From assembly GCA_963833235.1 (NCBI GenBank), contig CAWHXG010000006.1, positions 434,001 through 498,000 on the forward strand: a stretch of 64,000 nucleotides of DNA. The letters are read 5' to 3'. A model generated the notes under the pieces. That model was not told the DNA's origin. It saw nothing but the letters and a program-made list of their open reading frames with translations, and did no database searches. Shown here one piece after another: positions 10,257-19,694 of this stretch. Numbering within the stretch: the first letter of the stretch is position 1; each line of letters begins with the position of its first letter. This stretch comes from CAWHXG01 sp963833235 (GTDB lineage: Bacteria; Pseudomonadota; Alphaproteobacteria; Rhodobacterales; Rhodobacteraceae). The translations under genes and the position numbers were made by a program.

Positions 10257-11785
10257 TCATGCGGCGTCCTGCGGCGCGAAGGCGGCCCCCATGGGCTCCA
10301 GCCGCATCCCCGGCGCAGGCGGTGAACGGCAGGCTGCGCGGGGCTCACGGGCATCGGGCCGGGGGCCGTGCAGGCCAGGATCGTCTCGGCGATGGCGTCG
10401 AAGTCCGCCCGGAAGTGCACCGAGCTCTTGACCACCAGGATCGCCTGCGCCTCCGGCTCGATGCCCGACGAAGCGGAACATCTCCCGGTCGGCCATCTGC
10501 GCCTTGCGGCGTGGTCACGACGACGCGCACGCCGCCGATCCGCAGGCAGGCCGACGGCCCGAGGTCCAGCGGTGCGCCGCCGTAGAACGGACCGGTCGCC
10601 ACCAGCTTGCCGTCCGACAGCGCGCTCGACGGTGAAACGTCCCTCGAGCGGCGCGTCGCCCGCGACGCCCGAGATCCGCCGAGCGCGATCGTCGATCTCG
10701 GCGCCCTCGCCCGCGGCATGCGCCGCGGCGGCCGCGCGCCGGGTCGACCATGTTGCCCGAGGGCGGCGTCCCGCGCGCCCTGCCCAACCAGCGCGCGCAG
10801 CATGCCCGTCGTGTCGGAGTCGCCGCCCGCGCCGGGGTTGTCCTGCGTGTCGGCGATGACGACCGGGCGCGTCGCCGTCTCGGCGATCCGCATCGCCTCG
10901 GCCACGCCCGCCTCCGGCGCGTAGGTCGCGCCGGCCAGCGCCGGCTCGGCGTCGCGAGGACCGCGGCCTCGATCGTGTCGGCGGCCGCGTCCGCGTCCGC
11001 CTGCGTCGTCGCCGTAGCAGACCAGCGTCGGACCGCAGCCGGGAAAGTCCGCCGCCGGAAAGCCGAAGAAGAACGACGCGCTCGCCACCGCGCCCCGCTT
11101 CGCGTGCGCGCGACCAGATCGTAGAGCGCCGCGACCGGGCTCGGCCCGCGTGCTCTGCCAGGCGATGGGGACGAGGAACGGCATCCGCCGGAACGCCTTC
11201 GCAAGGCGCGCGCCGCGCGCATCAGCGCGTCCAGCTGCACCGCCGCCCGCCGCGCCCGTCTCGGCCATGTCGACATGCGGATAGGTGCGGAAGCCGACCA
11301 GCACGTCCGCCGCGTCCACCATCTCGCGCGGTGATGTTGCCGTGCAGGTCGAGCGCCGCGGCGATGGGCACGTCCGGCCCGACCGCCGCGCGCAGCCGCG
11401 TCAGCAGCCGGCCCTCGCCGTCGTCGACATGCTCGGCCACCATCGCGCCGTGCAGGTCGAGGAAGATGCCGTCGAGCGGGCCCGCGGCGACGATGCCGGA
11501 AATGATCTCGTCGGCGATCGCTTCGTAGGCATCCCGGGAAACGTGCGCCGAGGGAATCGCCCCGGCCCAGAGGATCGGCACCATGTCCCAGCCCGCCGCA
11601 TCGCCGTGGTCCGACAGCGCCGCCGATGCCGAGATTGATGCCCCGGCACTGCGGACGATCAGCGCCGGACCGCGCGCCATCGGCATGTAACCGCCGCCCT
11701 GGACGAAATCCTCCAGCCGTGCCCTCGTCGGCGCGAAGGTGTTCGTTTCGTGCAGGAATCCGGCCAGCGCCACCGTCTTGGACAC
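10257..11785 (-). pseudogene. M81 family metallopeptidase (MlrC/microcystinase C-like), frame-disrupted
   Basis: Protein of the M81 (MlrC-like, DUF1485) family, about 500 residues, zinc proteins named after the enzyme that finishes microcystin breakdown. The start is a GTG giving SKTVALAGFLHETNTF; the HETNTF motif is the family hallmark. It is followed by GAIPSAHVSRDAYEAIADEI, GPLDGIFLDLHGAMVAEH (zinc-binding LHGAM), AALDLHGNI, VDAADVLVGFRTYPHVDMAETG, then DTQDNPGAGGDSDT and SSVHFRADFDAIA near the C terminus. The frame breaks from about 11640 onward at more than eight places. It is the first gene of the operon. Most M81 proteins sit with peptide ABC transporters, as here, and act on substrates not yet established, so a microcystin link is not implied. 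Confidence 0.82.
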
Positions 11786-12188
11786 GCTTCGCCTCCGTGC
11801 TGTCGATCGCGACCTATCATCGGCGATCCGCGCGCGGACTGGGTGCGATGTGACGCGCCCGACCCGCATGACGAGCGTAGGGTTCGCCGTGCCTCGCCGT
11901 CAATGCCGCCGGGCCGGGCCGAACCCGGCCGCCGTCCGGCCGGACAGCGCGCGCGGGCGCACCTGTCGTCCAACCGGTCGGGAAGGGGCGCCTCATGCTC
12001 TCCGGTCCATCGGCCCGATGAAAAACCTCCCCGACATCGCGGCCCGCGCCGAGGACGGCGCGGCGACGTCCGAGCCGACCCTGCCCTTCGACGTTGCCAC
12101 TGGCGTCGCAGTCGCCTGGATGTTGCCCGCAGGCGCGTTCGTCCACTGGCGGGGCGAGATCGTCGGTCTCGGTGCCGCCGAATGGCAA
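11786..12188. other. Intergenic region upstream of the peptide/amide operon
   Basis: About 400 bases between the M81 gene and the small conserved gene. Both strands contain open frames, but none gives a recognisable protein. The operon promoter should lie here. A possible ribosome binding site (GGAGGCGAAG) stands just before the GTG at 11785, and I could not pick out a clear -35/-10 pair or operator. Confidence 0.4.
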
Positions 12189-12464
12189 TCAAGGCCGCCG
12201 GACCGAATTTCCGCCAGCGATGATCCGGTTGATGAAGTCGGCCACCTCACCGTGGAACGCCGCCTCTCCGTCGTCGCCGGGGTCGTTGCCATGTGCCGCC
12301 GCGGCGTCGCGCAGGATGCCGACGATCTCGCGTTCGGGCAGGATCTTGCGATCGTTCAGCGCCAGCAGAAGCGCCTCGCAGATGGCGAGCGCCGCGGCGC
12401 CTGTCACGCACGACCCGGGCAGAGGCGCTCTGGAAGCCGGGTTGGAGGGCATTCGGATGGACAT
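12189..12464 (-). CDS. Conserved small hypothetical protein (91 aa)
   Basis: A 91-residue protein with no known function. The central part, with the hydrophobic helix ALAICEALLLALNDRKILPE followed by an acidic, Asp/Glu-containing segment and FINRIIAG, looks like a genuine folded helical protein and resembles small proteins common in Rhodobacterales. It has no signal peptide or membrane segment. It is divergent from the Crp/Fnr regulator gene, with about 180 bases between the start codons, so shared control is possible. Codon use is typical of the window and the frame is intact. Confidence 0.65.
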   Translation of the reverse strand: MSIRMPSNPASRAPLPGSCVTGAAALAICEALLLALNDRKILPEREIVGILRDAAAAHGNDPGDDGEAAFHGEVADFINRIIAGGNSVRRP

Positions 12465-12559
12465 GGGCGACGCTCTTCCCTGAAATGGCCCGCGGCTGGG
12501 CGGCTGCGGATTTGAGTGTCGTCATCATGGCAGGTTTGGAGTAAGGTAAACTGATCCAC

Positions 12560-12582
12560 GGCAGCGTGGCGGGCGCCACTGC
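12560..12582. promoter_or_regulatory. Imperfect inverted repeat upstream of the crp/fnr gene
   Basis: The sequence holds GGCAGCGTGGC and GCCACTGCC separated by four bases, which can pair with one bulged base. It lies about 60-80 bases before the Crp/Fnr start, in the divergent intergenic space. It could be an operator for autoregulation or an untranslated-leader hairpin. It does not match the FNR consensus TTGAT-N4-ATCAA. Confidence 0.25.
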
Positions 12583-12641
12583 CCGATAGTCCGTAATCGC
12601 CCGATGGCCCCGCCGGGTCGCGGGACGCGGAGAGCCCACGG

Positions 12642-13373
12642 ATGTACAGCGCGCACAGCCCCCTCGCCCGAAAGCTGGGGAATTTCGTCGCGCTGTCGGG
12701 TGACGAGCTGCATGTTCTCGATGGCTTGCACCGGCGGCGGCGCACGTTCGTCGCGGGCCGCGATCTTGTCCACCAGGGACAGACCCATGCGGCGGTCTAC
12801 ATCCTCGCCGACGGCTGGGTCTGCTCCTACAAGCTGCTGCGCGACGGCTCGCGGCAGATCGTCGATTTCCAGATCCCGGGCGATTTCCTTGGCCTGCGGT
12901 CGTTCCTGTTCCGCGCCGCAGATCACAACATCGAACCGGTGACAGAGGTCGAGGCGTCGGAGGTGTCGAAAAGCGAGCTTCTGCAAGCCTTCTTCTCGAC
13001 CCCGCGCCTGGCCACGGCAATGCTCTGGGCCGCGTCGCGGGACGAGGCGATGGTGGTCGAACATCTGGTCGGCATCGGGCGGCGGGACGCGGTGGAGCGG
13101 ACGGCACACTTCATGCTCGAACTCAGCGCGCGGCTGACCCTGGTGGGGCGCGGGACGCGCGAAGGATTCGCCTGCCCACTCACGCAATACCATCTGGGCG
13201 ATGCGCTCGGGCTCAGCGCCGTGCACGTCAATCGCGTGCTGCGCGAATTGCGGGAGACCGGGTTGCTGACCTTCCAGACGGGTCGGGTGGCCATCCACGA
13301 CTTCGATCGCCTGGTCGATATGGCCGACTTCGACCGCGCCTATCTGGATCAGGACGGACCGCTACTGCGATAG
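12642..13373 (+). CDS. Crp/Fnr family transcriptional regulator
   Basis: A 243-residue regulator with an N-terminal cyclic-nucleotide-binding-like beta barrel (about residues 15-110; GRDLVHQGQ, GDFLGLRSFLF), a long dimerisation helix (about 115-165) and a C-terminal winged helix-turn-helix (about 180-215; LTQYHLGDALGLSAVHVNRVLRELRE split over the recognition helix). The N-terminal cysteines that hold the Fe-S cluster of FNR are absent; the only cysteines are at 61 and 178. It is therefore not an FNR-type oxygen sensor and its effector is unknown. It is intact and divergent from the small conserved gene. The start at 12642 was chosen because it lies right at the beginning of the conserved domain and keeps the usual length. 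Confidence 0.88.
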   Translation: MYSAHSPLARKLGNFVALSGDELHVLDGLHRRRRTFVAGRDLVHQGQTHAAVYILADGWVCSYKLLRDGSRQIVDFQIPGDFLGLRSFLFRAADHNIEPVTEVEASEVSKSELLQAFFSTPRLATAMLWAASRDEAMVVEHLVGIGRRDAVERTAHFMLELSARLTLVGRGTREGFACPLTQYHLGDALGLSAVHVNRVLRELRETGLLTFQTGRVAIHDFDRLVDMADFDRAYLDQDGPLLR

Positions 13374-14649
13374 CAGGGCACCCATCCGGGCAGCGCGCCG
13401 TTCACCCGCCCGACCGCCGGCCCCTGCGGACATCTCATGTTGGCGCTCTCTGCCTCCGCCGTCGCCGCCGGCCCCCGAGGGGAGCGCGGGGAGCGCCGAT
13501 GCCGCCTGCCAGACGCCGGGTTCCAGAGGGGCATGAGGCGATCCGCGATCCCCGATCCGCGATTTCCGGTGACCGGATCGTCGGCGCGGGCATCTTTCGA
13601 CAGGCCATCTCTCCACCGACCCGGCCCGCGCCGAAAACGTCCACAGCCGCATCTCGGCGGCGTTGCCGGTCACTCATTCGAACGCCGGCCCCCGGCGGGG
13701 ACGGGCCCCGATGCCCGGTTCGGCCCCCCGCTTGCACAACCGACCTCGGAAGGTGGAGACACCCGTGACAAGCGACCACAAACTGAAGACCGGCGTCCTG
13801 GCGCACAGTCTGGCGGCGATCCGGCTGGCCCCGGAGGCGGGCGCCTCGACCTCGGCGGGCTTGCGCACGTTCGCCGATGCCGCCTTTGCGTCCACCTGCC
13901 GCCGAAAATGCTAAACCGCAATCGCGTTCGGGCCGGCGGAAGGATATGAACCGGCATATGACGCACGACACCCTTCGATCGACGCCCGCGCCGGCGATCG
14001 TCCGCTTTCGCGCCGGCCCGTGCATGACGGTCGATGGCGAGGCGCGGCTTTGCGGGGGCGGCCCTGGCGTTTCCGGCCATGGCAATGCCGCGAACCTCGA
14101 CATGGCGCTGCCTGGGGCACGGGAGGCGAACCATCGCGAAGCCGTCCGAACAGGCGCAGGCCTGCACCGAGACCAGCGCCAGCGGCATGAAGCTCGGCGC
14201 CTCCGAGGGCTGGACCACCCGGGGCCACACCCGGCGAGCGGTCGCCACGCCCCCAGTGGCAGGAGCTCCCGAGGTGGCGCAGGGCCATGCCGGGACCGGG
14301 GCCGTCCGTTTCTGCCAGGGGAGGCGCATCCGGTGCGGCACTTCACCGGTCGGGCGGCCGGCCCCGAGGGGGTGGCGCACGACCGTCCGCACGAGGCGCG
14401 CGCCGTCGGCATCCATGCGCCCATCCCGCAAGGCTCGATGGCCGGGGTGCCGCTGTCCGCGATGCGCGTTCGCGTCAAGGCCGGGTGCCTGAACCCCCTC
14501 CGGGACGCCGTCCCCGATGCAGCCCCAAGCGGACGGCAGCGCCGGGCGCGGCGCTGGCTGGTCACGGGCCGCGCCTCCGGCTTCATGGCCGGGGATCCGA
14601 AGGCGGGGCGCGACGCGGCCGGGGCCGGCGACGTGAAAGGGCGCGGGTG
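13374..14649. other. 1.3 kb stretch without a recognised gene
   Basis: Between the regulator and iolC there is no frame, on either strand, whose translation I can assign to a family. The translations are low-complexity Arg/Pro/Gly/Ala-rich. A plus-strand frame near 13765-13914 (starting TSDHKLKTGVLAHSLAAIRL) looks a little more protein-like, but is short and has no match I know. A tandem-like GATCCGCGAT / GATCCCCGATCCGCGAT stretch occurs near 13541-13565. This could be eroded coding sequence or sequence with many base errors. Confidence 0.4.
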
Positions 14650-15627
14650 ATGGATCTTTTCACGGGCATCCGGCAGAACCGCTTCGTCGTGGTCGGGCGG
14701 GTCGGGATCGACCTCTTCCCCCCGCCCGGCGTCGCCACCGAAGACGCCGCCGGCTTCACCGCCGACATGGGCGGCTCTTCGGCGAACATCGCCGCCGGGA
14801 TCGTGAAGCTCGGCGGGCAGGCTTCTCTGGTCACCCGCGTCTCCGACGATGCCGTCGGCCGGTTCTGCGTCAACAAGCTGCAGTACTACGGGGTCGGCAC
14901 CGAGTACGTGACCCCGGTGGGCGGCGAGGCGCGCAATTCGCTGGCGCTCTACGAAAGCCGGGTCGCGGGGCACCAGTCGGTCATCTACCGCAACGGCGCC
15001 GCAGACTTCGAGATGAACGCGGGCGACGTGGAGGCGGTGGACTATGCCCGCTTCGGCGCGCTGGTCACCGCCGGCACGGTCTTCGCCGCCGAACCTTCGC
15101 GCAATGCGGCCTTCCGGGCCTTCGAACTGGCGCGCGCGGCCGGCCTGCCCATCGTCTTCGACATCGATTACCGCCCCTACAGCTGGCCGGGACCCGGGGT
15201 GGCGCAGGACGTCCTGTCGCGCGCCGGGGCGCTGGCCGATATGGTCGTCGGCAACGACGAGGAGTTCGGCTTCATGGCCGGCGGCCGGGATCGGGGGCTG
15301 GCCACGGCCCGCGCGCTGGCCGCGGATGGCGCGCGGCTGGTCATCTACAAGATGGGCGGGAACGGCGCCGTGACCCTTGCGGGCGGCGAGGAGATCCGGA
15401 CGGGCATCTACCCTGTCGCCGCACTGAAACCCACCGGCGCCGGCGACAGCTTCATGGCCGGCCTTCTTTCCGCCCTCGCGGCGGGGGCCGACCTGAAGGC
15501 GGCGGTGCTGCGCGGGTCCGCCTGCGCGGCCATCGTCGTGGCCCGCCCCGGCTGCGCGCCCGCCATGCCGAGGCCCGCCGAGCTCGCGCGGTTCCTGTCC
15601 GAGCACGCCGGACCCACCGAAGCCTGA
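14650..15627 (+). CDS. iolC: 5-dehydro-2-deoxygluconokinase (IolC), PfkB family
   Basis: A 325-residue PfkB-family sugar kinase. It starts MDLFTGIRQNRFVVVGRVGI, has the N-terminal family motif GGSSANIAAG (residues 41-50) and the C-terminal signature PTGAGDSFMAGLL with catalytic Asp266. The N-terminal style and the segments VSDDAVGRFC and HQSVIYRNGAADFEM match IolC, which phosphorylates 2-deoxy-5-keto-D-gluconate in myo-inositol degradation. The open frame extends upstream to about 14287, but the conserved protein begins at 14650, so that start was chosen. The aldolase that follows would act on the IolC product, which supports the assignment. The other iol genes (iolB, D, E, G) are not in the window. 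Confidence 0.85.
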   Translation: MDLFTGIRQNRFVVVGRVGIDLFPPPGVATEDAAGFTADMGGSSANIAAGIVKLGGQASLVTRVSDDAVGRFCVNKLQYYGVGTEYVTPVGGEARNSLALYESRVAGHQSVIYRNGAADFEMNAGDVEAVDYARFGALVTAGTVFAAEPSRNAAFRAFELARAAGLPIVFDIDYRPYSWPGPGVAQDVLSRAGALADMVVGNDEEFGFMAGGRDRGLATARALAADGARLVIYKMGGNGAVTLAGGEEIRTGIYPVAALKPTGAGDSFMAGLLSALAAGADLKAAVLRGSACAAIVVARPGCAPAMPRPAELARFLSEHAGPTEA

Positions 15628-15883
15628 AGGACCCCCCCATGCACATCGCCCTCCATGACACCTGCAGCCGGCCCGACGTGGACGCGAGAGAAGCTGCGAT
15701 GCCGCCCTTCTGCATCGGCAGCATAAGTCCGCAGGCCGGGGTAGGCGTCGAACACCGGGCGCTCTGGCGCGCCGCCCGCAGGGTACCCTGGCCGGGACCG
15801 CTCGGCGCTCCGGACGGACTGCGGCGAAGCCTCGAGCGGTTCCCTCAGACGCCCTGCATCCGCCACGCGACGGCTACGGCCCG

Positions 15884-16732
15884 ATGACCCTCGCGACCCT
15901 CGCCGACGTGCTGCGGCCGGCACTCGCCCAGGGCTATGCCGTGGGTGGCCTCGTCACCCTTGGCTGGGAAGAGATGCGCGCCTACGTCGCCGCGGCCGAG
16001 GCCGAAGGAGTTCCGGTGATCCTGCAGGCCGGGCCGAGCTGCCGGGCGCATACGCCACTGCCGATCCTCGGCGGCATGTTCCGGCATCTGGCCGAGGGCG
16101 CCGGCGTGCCGGTGGTGGCGCATCTCGACCATGGCTATACCCTCGCGGAATGCCGCGAGGCGCTCGATGCCGGCTTCACCTCGCTGATGTTCGACGGGTC
16201 GCGCAAACCCCTGGCCCAGAACATCGATGAGACCGCGGCCATCGCCGAGATGGCCCATGCCGCCGGCATCTCGTGCGAGGGCGAGATCGGCTTCGTCGGC
16301 TACACGGGCGGCGCGGGCTCCGCCGGGACCGACCCGGCCGAGGCCGCGCGCTTCGCTGCCGAGACCGGGATCGACGCGATGGCCATCTCTGTCGGCAACG
16401 TCCACTTGCAGGAGGATCGCAGCGGCGGGCTGGACGAGGCGCGGATCCGCGCCATCGAGGCGGTGACGGACCTGCCGCTGGTGATCCACGGCGGCTCCGG
16501 CGTGCCCGTGGCGCAGCGCGCCGCCCTCGCCCGCACCTTGAAGATCTGCAAGTTCAACATCGGCACGGAGCTGCGCATGGCCTTCGGCGCCGCCCTGCGC
16601 CGCGCGGTGGCGGCCGACCCGGCGGCGTTCGACAGGGTGGCCCTGCTCTCGCAGACCCACGATCCGGTCGTGGCCGCGGCCCGCGAGGTGCTGCGCGCCT
16701 TCGGCGCGCCAGGCCAGGGAGCAGACACCTGA
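15884..16732 (+). CDS. iolJ: Class II aldolase, IolJ/KbaY-like (probable 6-phospho-5-dehydro-2-deoxy-D-gluconate aldolase)
   Basis: A 282-residue class II (zinc-dependent) aldolase of the fructose-bisphosphate/tagatose-bisphosphate family. Zinc and catalytic residues are visible: VAHLDHG (catalytic Asp82, zinc His83), GEIG with Glu134, GNVH with His174, and VIHGGSGVP with His202, followed by KFNIGTELR at the phosphate site. The family covers several sugars. Placement 256 bases after iolC makes cleavage of 2-deoxy-5-keto-gluconate 6-phosphate to malonate semialdehyde and dihydroxyacetone phosphate the best guess. A tagatose or fructose bisphosphate role cannot be excluded. The 256-base gap contains no recognisable gene. 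Confidence 0.72.
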   Translation: MTLATLADVLRPALAQGYAVGGLVTLGWEEMRAYVAAAEAEGVPVILQAGPSCRAHTPLPILGGMFRHLAEGAGVPVVAHLDHGYTLAECREALDAGFTSLMFDGSRKPLAQNIDETAAIAEMAHAAGISCEGEIGFVGYTGGAGSAGTDPAEAARFAAETGIDAMAISVGNVHLQEDRSGGLDEARIRAIEAVTDLPLVIHGGSGVPVAQRAALARTLKICKFNIGTELRMAFGAALRRAVAADPAAFDRVALLSQTHDPVVAAAREVLRAFGAPGQGADT

Positions 16733-17013
16733 TTCCGCTCGAAGTTAAGGGCCGCGGCGGCATCGGCAAGGCGCAGGCGGCCTGCCGCCCGTGCGCCCGG
16801 ATCGCGGGCCGCGTGCTGCCGGATCGGCCTTCCGGCGCCACGCCTGCGCTGCGGATGGGCGCCCGGCCCGCCGCGCCAATTCCGCGTCAGACGACCCTTG
16901 GCGCGCCGCTGCCTTGATCTTCGGCGCAATTCCCGGTGATCTGGCGTGGCGCGGCTGCCTCATGCGCCCGCGCCACGGCGACGCCCCTCGCCGATCTGCA
17001 GAGGACCCGCCCG

Positions 17014-18367
17014 ATGACCGTTCAGGACCAGCGCCCGATCACCCAGGCGCAGAACACCGGCACCACCCCCGGCCATATGCCCGGCTTCGGCAACGACTTC
17101 GAGACGGAGGCGCTCCCGGGCGCGCTGCCGCAAGGGCGAAACAGCCCCCAGAAGTGTCCGTACGGCCTCTATGCCGAGCAGCTCTCCGGCTCGGCGTTCA
17201 CCGCCCCCGGGCGCCACGGAGCGCACGTGGCTCTATCGCATCCGACCCTCGGTCAAGCAGTCCAGCGAGTACCGCCGGGTCGAGATTCCACACTGGAAGA
17301 GCGCGCCGAATCGGCGACGCGCAGCCTCTCGGCCAGCACCGCTGGAGCCCGGTGCACCGTGCCCGACGCCCGCTGAGCTTCGTGCAGGGCGTACGCACGA
17401 TGACCACCGCGGGCGATGTTAGCACGCAGGTGGGCATGGCCGCCACGTCTATCTGGCCAGCGCGTCGATGGAGCGACGAGGTAGTTCTTCGACGCCGACG
17501 GCGAGCTGCTGGTCGTGCCGCAGATCGGCGGCTGCGCTCCGTGACCGAGCTCGGGATCGTGTTGGAGGTCTCGCCAGGAGAGATCGGCGATCTGCCGCGC
17601 GGGCTGGTCTACCGTGGTGGAGCTGCTCGACGCGCACGGCGCGCGGCTACATCTGTGAGAACTACGGCGCGCGCTTCTCCTTGCCCGGACGTGGCCCCAT
17701 CGGCGCCAACTGCATGGCCAACCCGCGCGACTTCAAGGCGCCCGGTGGCGGCCTTCGAGGACCTCGAGGAGACCTGGACGCTGCGCTTCAAGTGGTGCGG
17801 CTCGTTCTTCGAGACCGACGCTCGGGCACTGCCCGCTCGACGTCGTGGCGTGGCACGGCAACTACACGCCTTACAAGTATGATCTCGTGCACGTACTCGC
17901 CCGTCGGCGCGATCCTCTTCGACCACCCCGATCCTTCGATCTTCACGGTGCATGACCGCCCCGTCCGGGGAGTCCGGCGTGGCCAACATCGACTTCGTGA
18001 TCTTCCGCGATCGCTGGCTCGTGGCCGAGCACTCGTTTCGCCCGCCCTGGTATCATCGAACATCATGTCGGAGTTCATGGGGCTCATCCACGGCAGTACG
18101 ACGCCAAGCCGAAGGGCTTCGTGCCGGGCGGCTGAGCCTGCACAACATGATGCTGCCCCACGGTCCCGAAAGGCGCACTACGAGCGCGCCTCGCCGCCGA
18201 GCTCGCGCCGCAGAAGCTGGCCGACACGATGTCGTTCATGTTCGAGACGCGGTTTCCCCAGCATCTGACGCCCTTCGCCGCGAAGGAGGCACCGCTGCAG
18301 GAGGATTACGTGGAGGTGCTGGGCCGATCTCGTGAAGCACTTCGACGGCACGCCCGAAGGCTGCTGA
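17014..18367 (+). pseudogene. hmgA: Homogentisate 1,2-dioxygenase, frame-disrupted
   Basis: HmgA opens the aromatic ring of homogentisate in tyrosine catabolism using a mononuclear iron. The N terminus MTVQDQRPITQAQN leads to MPGFGNDFETEALPGALP, QGRNSPQKCPYGLYAEQLSG, TWLYRIRPSVK, RTMTTAGDV and RGPIGANCMANPRDFKAP. Further segments are VGAILFDHPDPSIFTV, RPPWYH, NIMSEFMGLIHG, SLHNMMLPHGP, and TMSFMFETRFPQHLTPFAAK with APLQEDYVEV, including the iron-binding HxxNxxSEFMG region. These lie in all three frames. About fifteen breaks plus some substitutions occur in 1.35 kb, while total length equals that of an intact 450-codon gene. The next gene, fahA, begins 66 bases later and is intact. Error in the assembly is more likely than decay. 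Confidence 0.85.
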
Positions 18368-18432
18368 GCGACGCGGCCGAAGTGCCTCCATGGCCCGTCC
18401 CCCCCCCGATCCCGCAGGAAAGCCCCGCCCGG

Positions 18433-19677
18433 ATGACCCGTCGCCTGCCCTCCTGGGTCGCCAGCGCCAACTCCGCGCAGACCGACTTTCCTCTGAACAA
18501 CCTCGCCCATGGCGCCTTCTCCATGGGCGATGCGCCGCCGCGCTGCGGGATCGCCATCGGCGGAATGATCCTCGACGTGGCGGCCCTCGAAGCCGCCGGC
18601 GGGATCGACCATGGCGGCACGCTCGGAACCGGGGACTGGACGGCCTTCATGGCGGCCGGACCCGCCGGCTGGGCCCGCCTGCGCCGCGAGCTGACCGCCC
18701 TCCTCGCCAAGGGCGCACCCGACGCCGCCGAACTGACGCGCCATCTCGTGCCCCAGGCGGAGGCCCGGCTGCACCTGCCCTTCCGCGTCGCCGAGTTCAC
18801 CGACTTCTATTCCAGTCGGGATCACGCCGCCAATGTGGGCACGATGTTCCGCGGGGCGGAGAACGCCCTGCCGCCGAACTGGCTGCACATGCCCATCGGC
18901 TACAATGGCCGCGCCTCTTCGGTGGTGGTCTCGGGCACCGACATCCGCCGGCCCCGGGGCCAGATCAGGGGGCCGAACGAGGCCGCGCCCCGATGGGCAC
19001 CGTCCGCCCGCTTCGACATCGAGCTGGAGCTTGGCGCCGTGATCGGACAACCCTCGAACGGCCCGATCTCTGTCGACCGGGCCTTCGCCAACATCTTCGG
19101 CTACGTCCTGCTCAACGATTGGTCCGCGCGCGATATCCAGGCGTGGGAATACCAGCCGCTTGGCCCGTTCCAGGCCAAGGCGACCGCCACCACCATCGGC
19201 CCCTGGATCGTTCCCGCGGCCGCGCTCGAACCCTTCCGCGCCGCCACGCCCGTGCGGGAGGTGCCGCTTCTGCCCCACCTGCAGGACACCGGCCCGATGC
19301 TCTACGACATCGACCTCTCGGTGACGCTGGCGCCCGAAGGCGGACCGCCCGAGGTCATCGCGCGCACCAACTACAACCGGATGTACTATTCCGCAGCGCA
19401 ACAGCTGGCGCATCACGCCAGTTCCGGCTGCCCGATGCGGGTCGGCGACCTTCTGGGCTCCGGCACGATCTCCGGCCCCGGCCCGGACGAACGCGGCAGC
19501 CTTCTGGAGCTGAGCTGGGGGGGCGAGGCGCCGCTCGCCCTCCCCTCCGGCGCCATCCGCAGCTTCATCGAGGATGGCGACACCCTGACCCTCGTCGGCC
19601 ATGCACAGGGCGAGGGCTACCGCATCGGCTTCGGCGCCTGCTCGGGAAAGGTGCTGCCCGCCTTGGTGAAGCCATAG
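18433..19677 (+). CDS. fahA: Fumarylacetoacetase
   Basis: A 414-residue fumarylacetoacetate hydrolase, which splits fumarylacetoacetate into fumarate and acetoacetate at the end of tyrosine degradation. The N-terminal SH3-like domain starts at MTRRLPSWVASANSAQTDFP. The catalytic domain has EFTDFYSSRDHA (metal Asp and catalytic His), FDIELELGAVIG (two metal Glu), LNDWSARDIQAWEYQPLGP (metal Asp) and LLGSGTISGP near the end. The frame is open further upstream into hmgA, but the protein family begins at 18433. It follows hmgA directly, so the two are probably co-transcribed. No maleylacetoacetate isomerase gene is nearby. Confidence 0.92.
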   Translation: MTRRLPSWVASANSAQTDFPLNNLAHGAFSMGDAPPRCGIAIGGMILDVAALEAAGGIDHGGTLGTGDWTAFMAAGPAGWARLRRELTALLAKGAPDAAELTRHLVPQAEARLHLPFRVAEFTDFYSSRDHAANVGTMFRGAENALPPNWLHMPIGYNGRASSVVVSGTDIRRPRGQIRGPNEAAPRWAPSARFDIELELGAVIGQPSNGPISVDRAFANIFGYVLLNDWSARDIQAWEYQPLGPFQAKATATTIGPWIVPAAALEPFRAATPVREVPLLPHLQDTGPMLYDIDLSVTLAPEGGPPEVIARTNYNRMYYSAAQQLAHHASSGCPMRVGDLLGSGTISGPGPDERGSLLELSWGGEAPLALPSGAIRSFIEDGDTLTLVGHAQGEGYRIGFGACSGKVLPALVKP

Positions 19678-19694
19678 CCCGGAGGCGGCTCGGT

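Noticed and set aside
10257..11785. A microcystin-degrading function for the M81 gene
   Set aside because: Only mlrC-like sequence is present; no mlrA, mlrB or mlrD is nearby, and most M81 proteins are not linked to microcystin.
12642..13373. Assignment of the Crp/Fnr regulator as FnrL
   Set aside because: The N-terminal cysteines needed for the Fe-S cluster are absent.
13435..15606. A 723-codon minus-strand frame
   Set aside because: It is antisense to iolC, Arg/Pro/Ala-rich and matches no family; long open antisense frames are usual in GC-rich genes.
15639..15887. An 82-codon frame between iolC and the aldolase gene
   Set aside because: It has no recognisable features and its composition looks non-coding; a ribosome binding site is present but not decisive.
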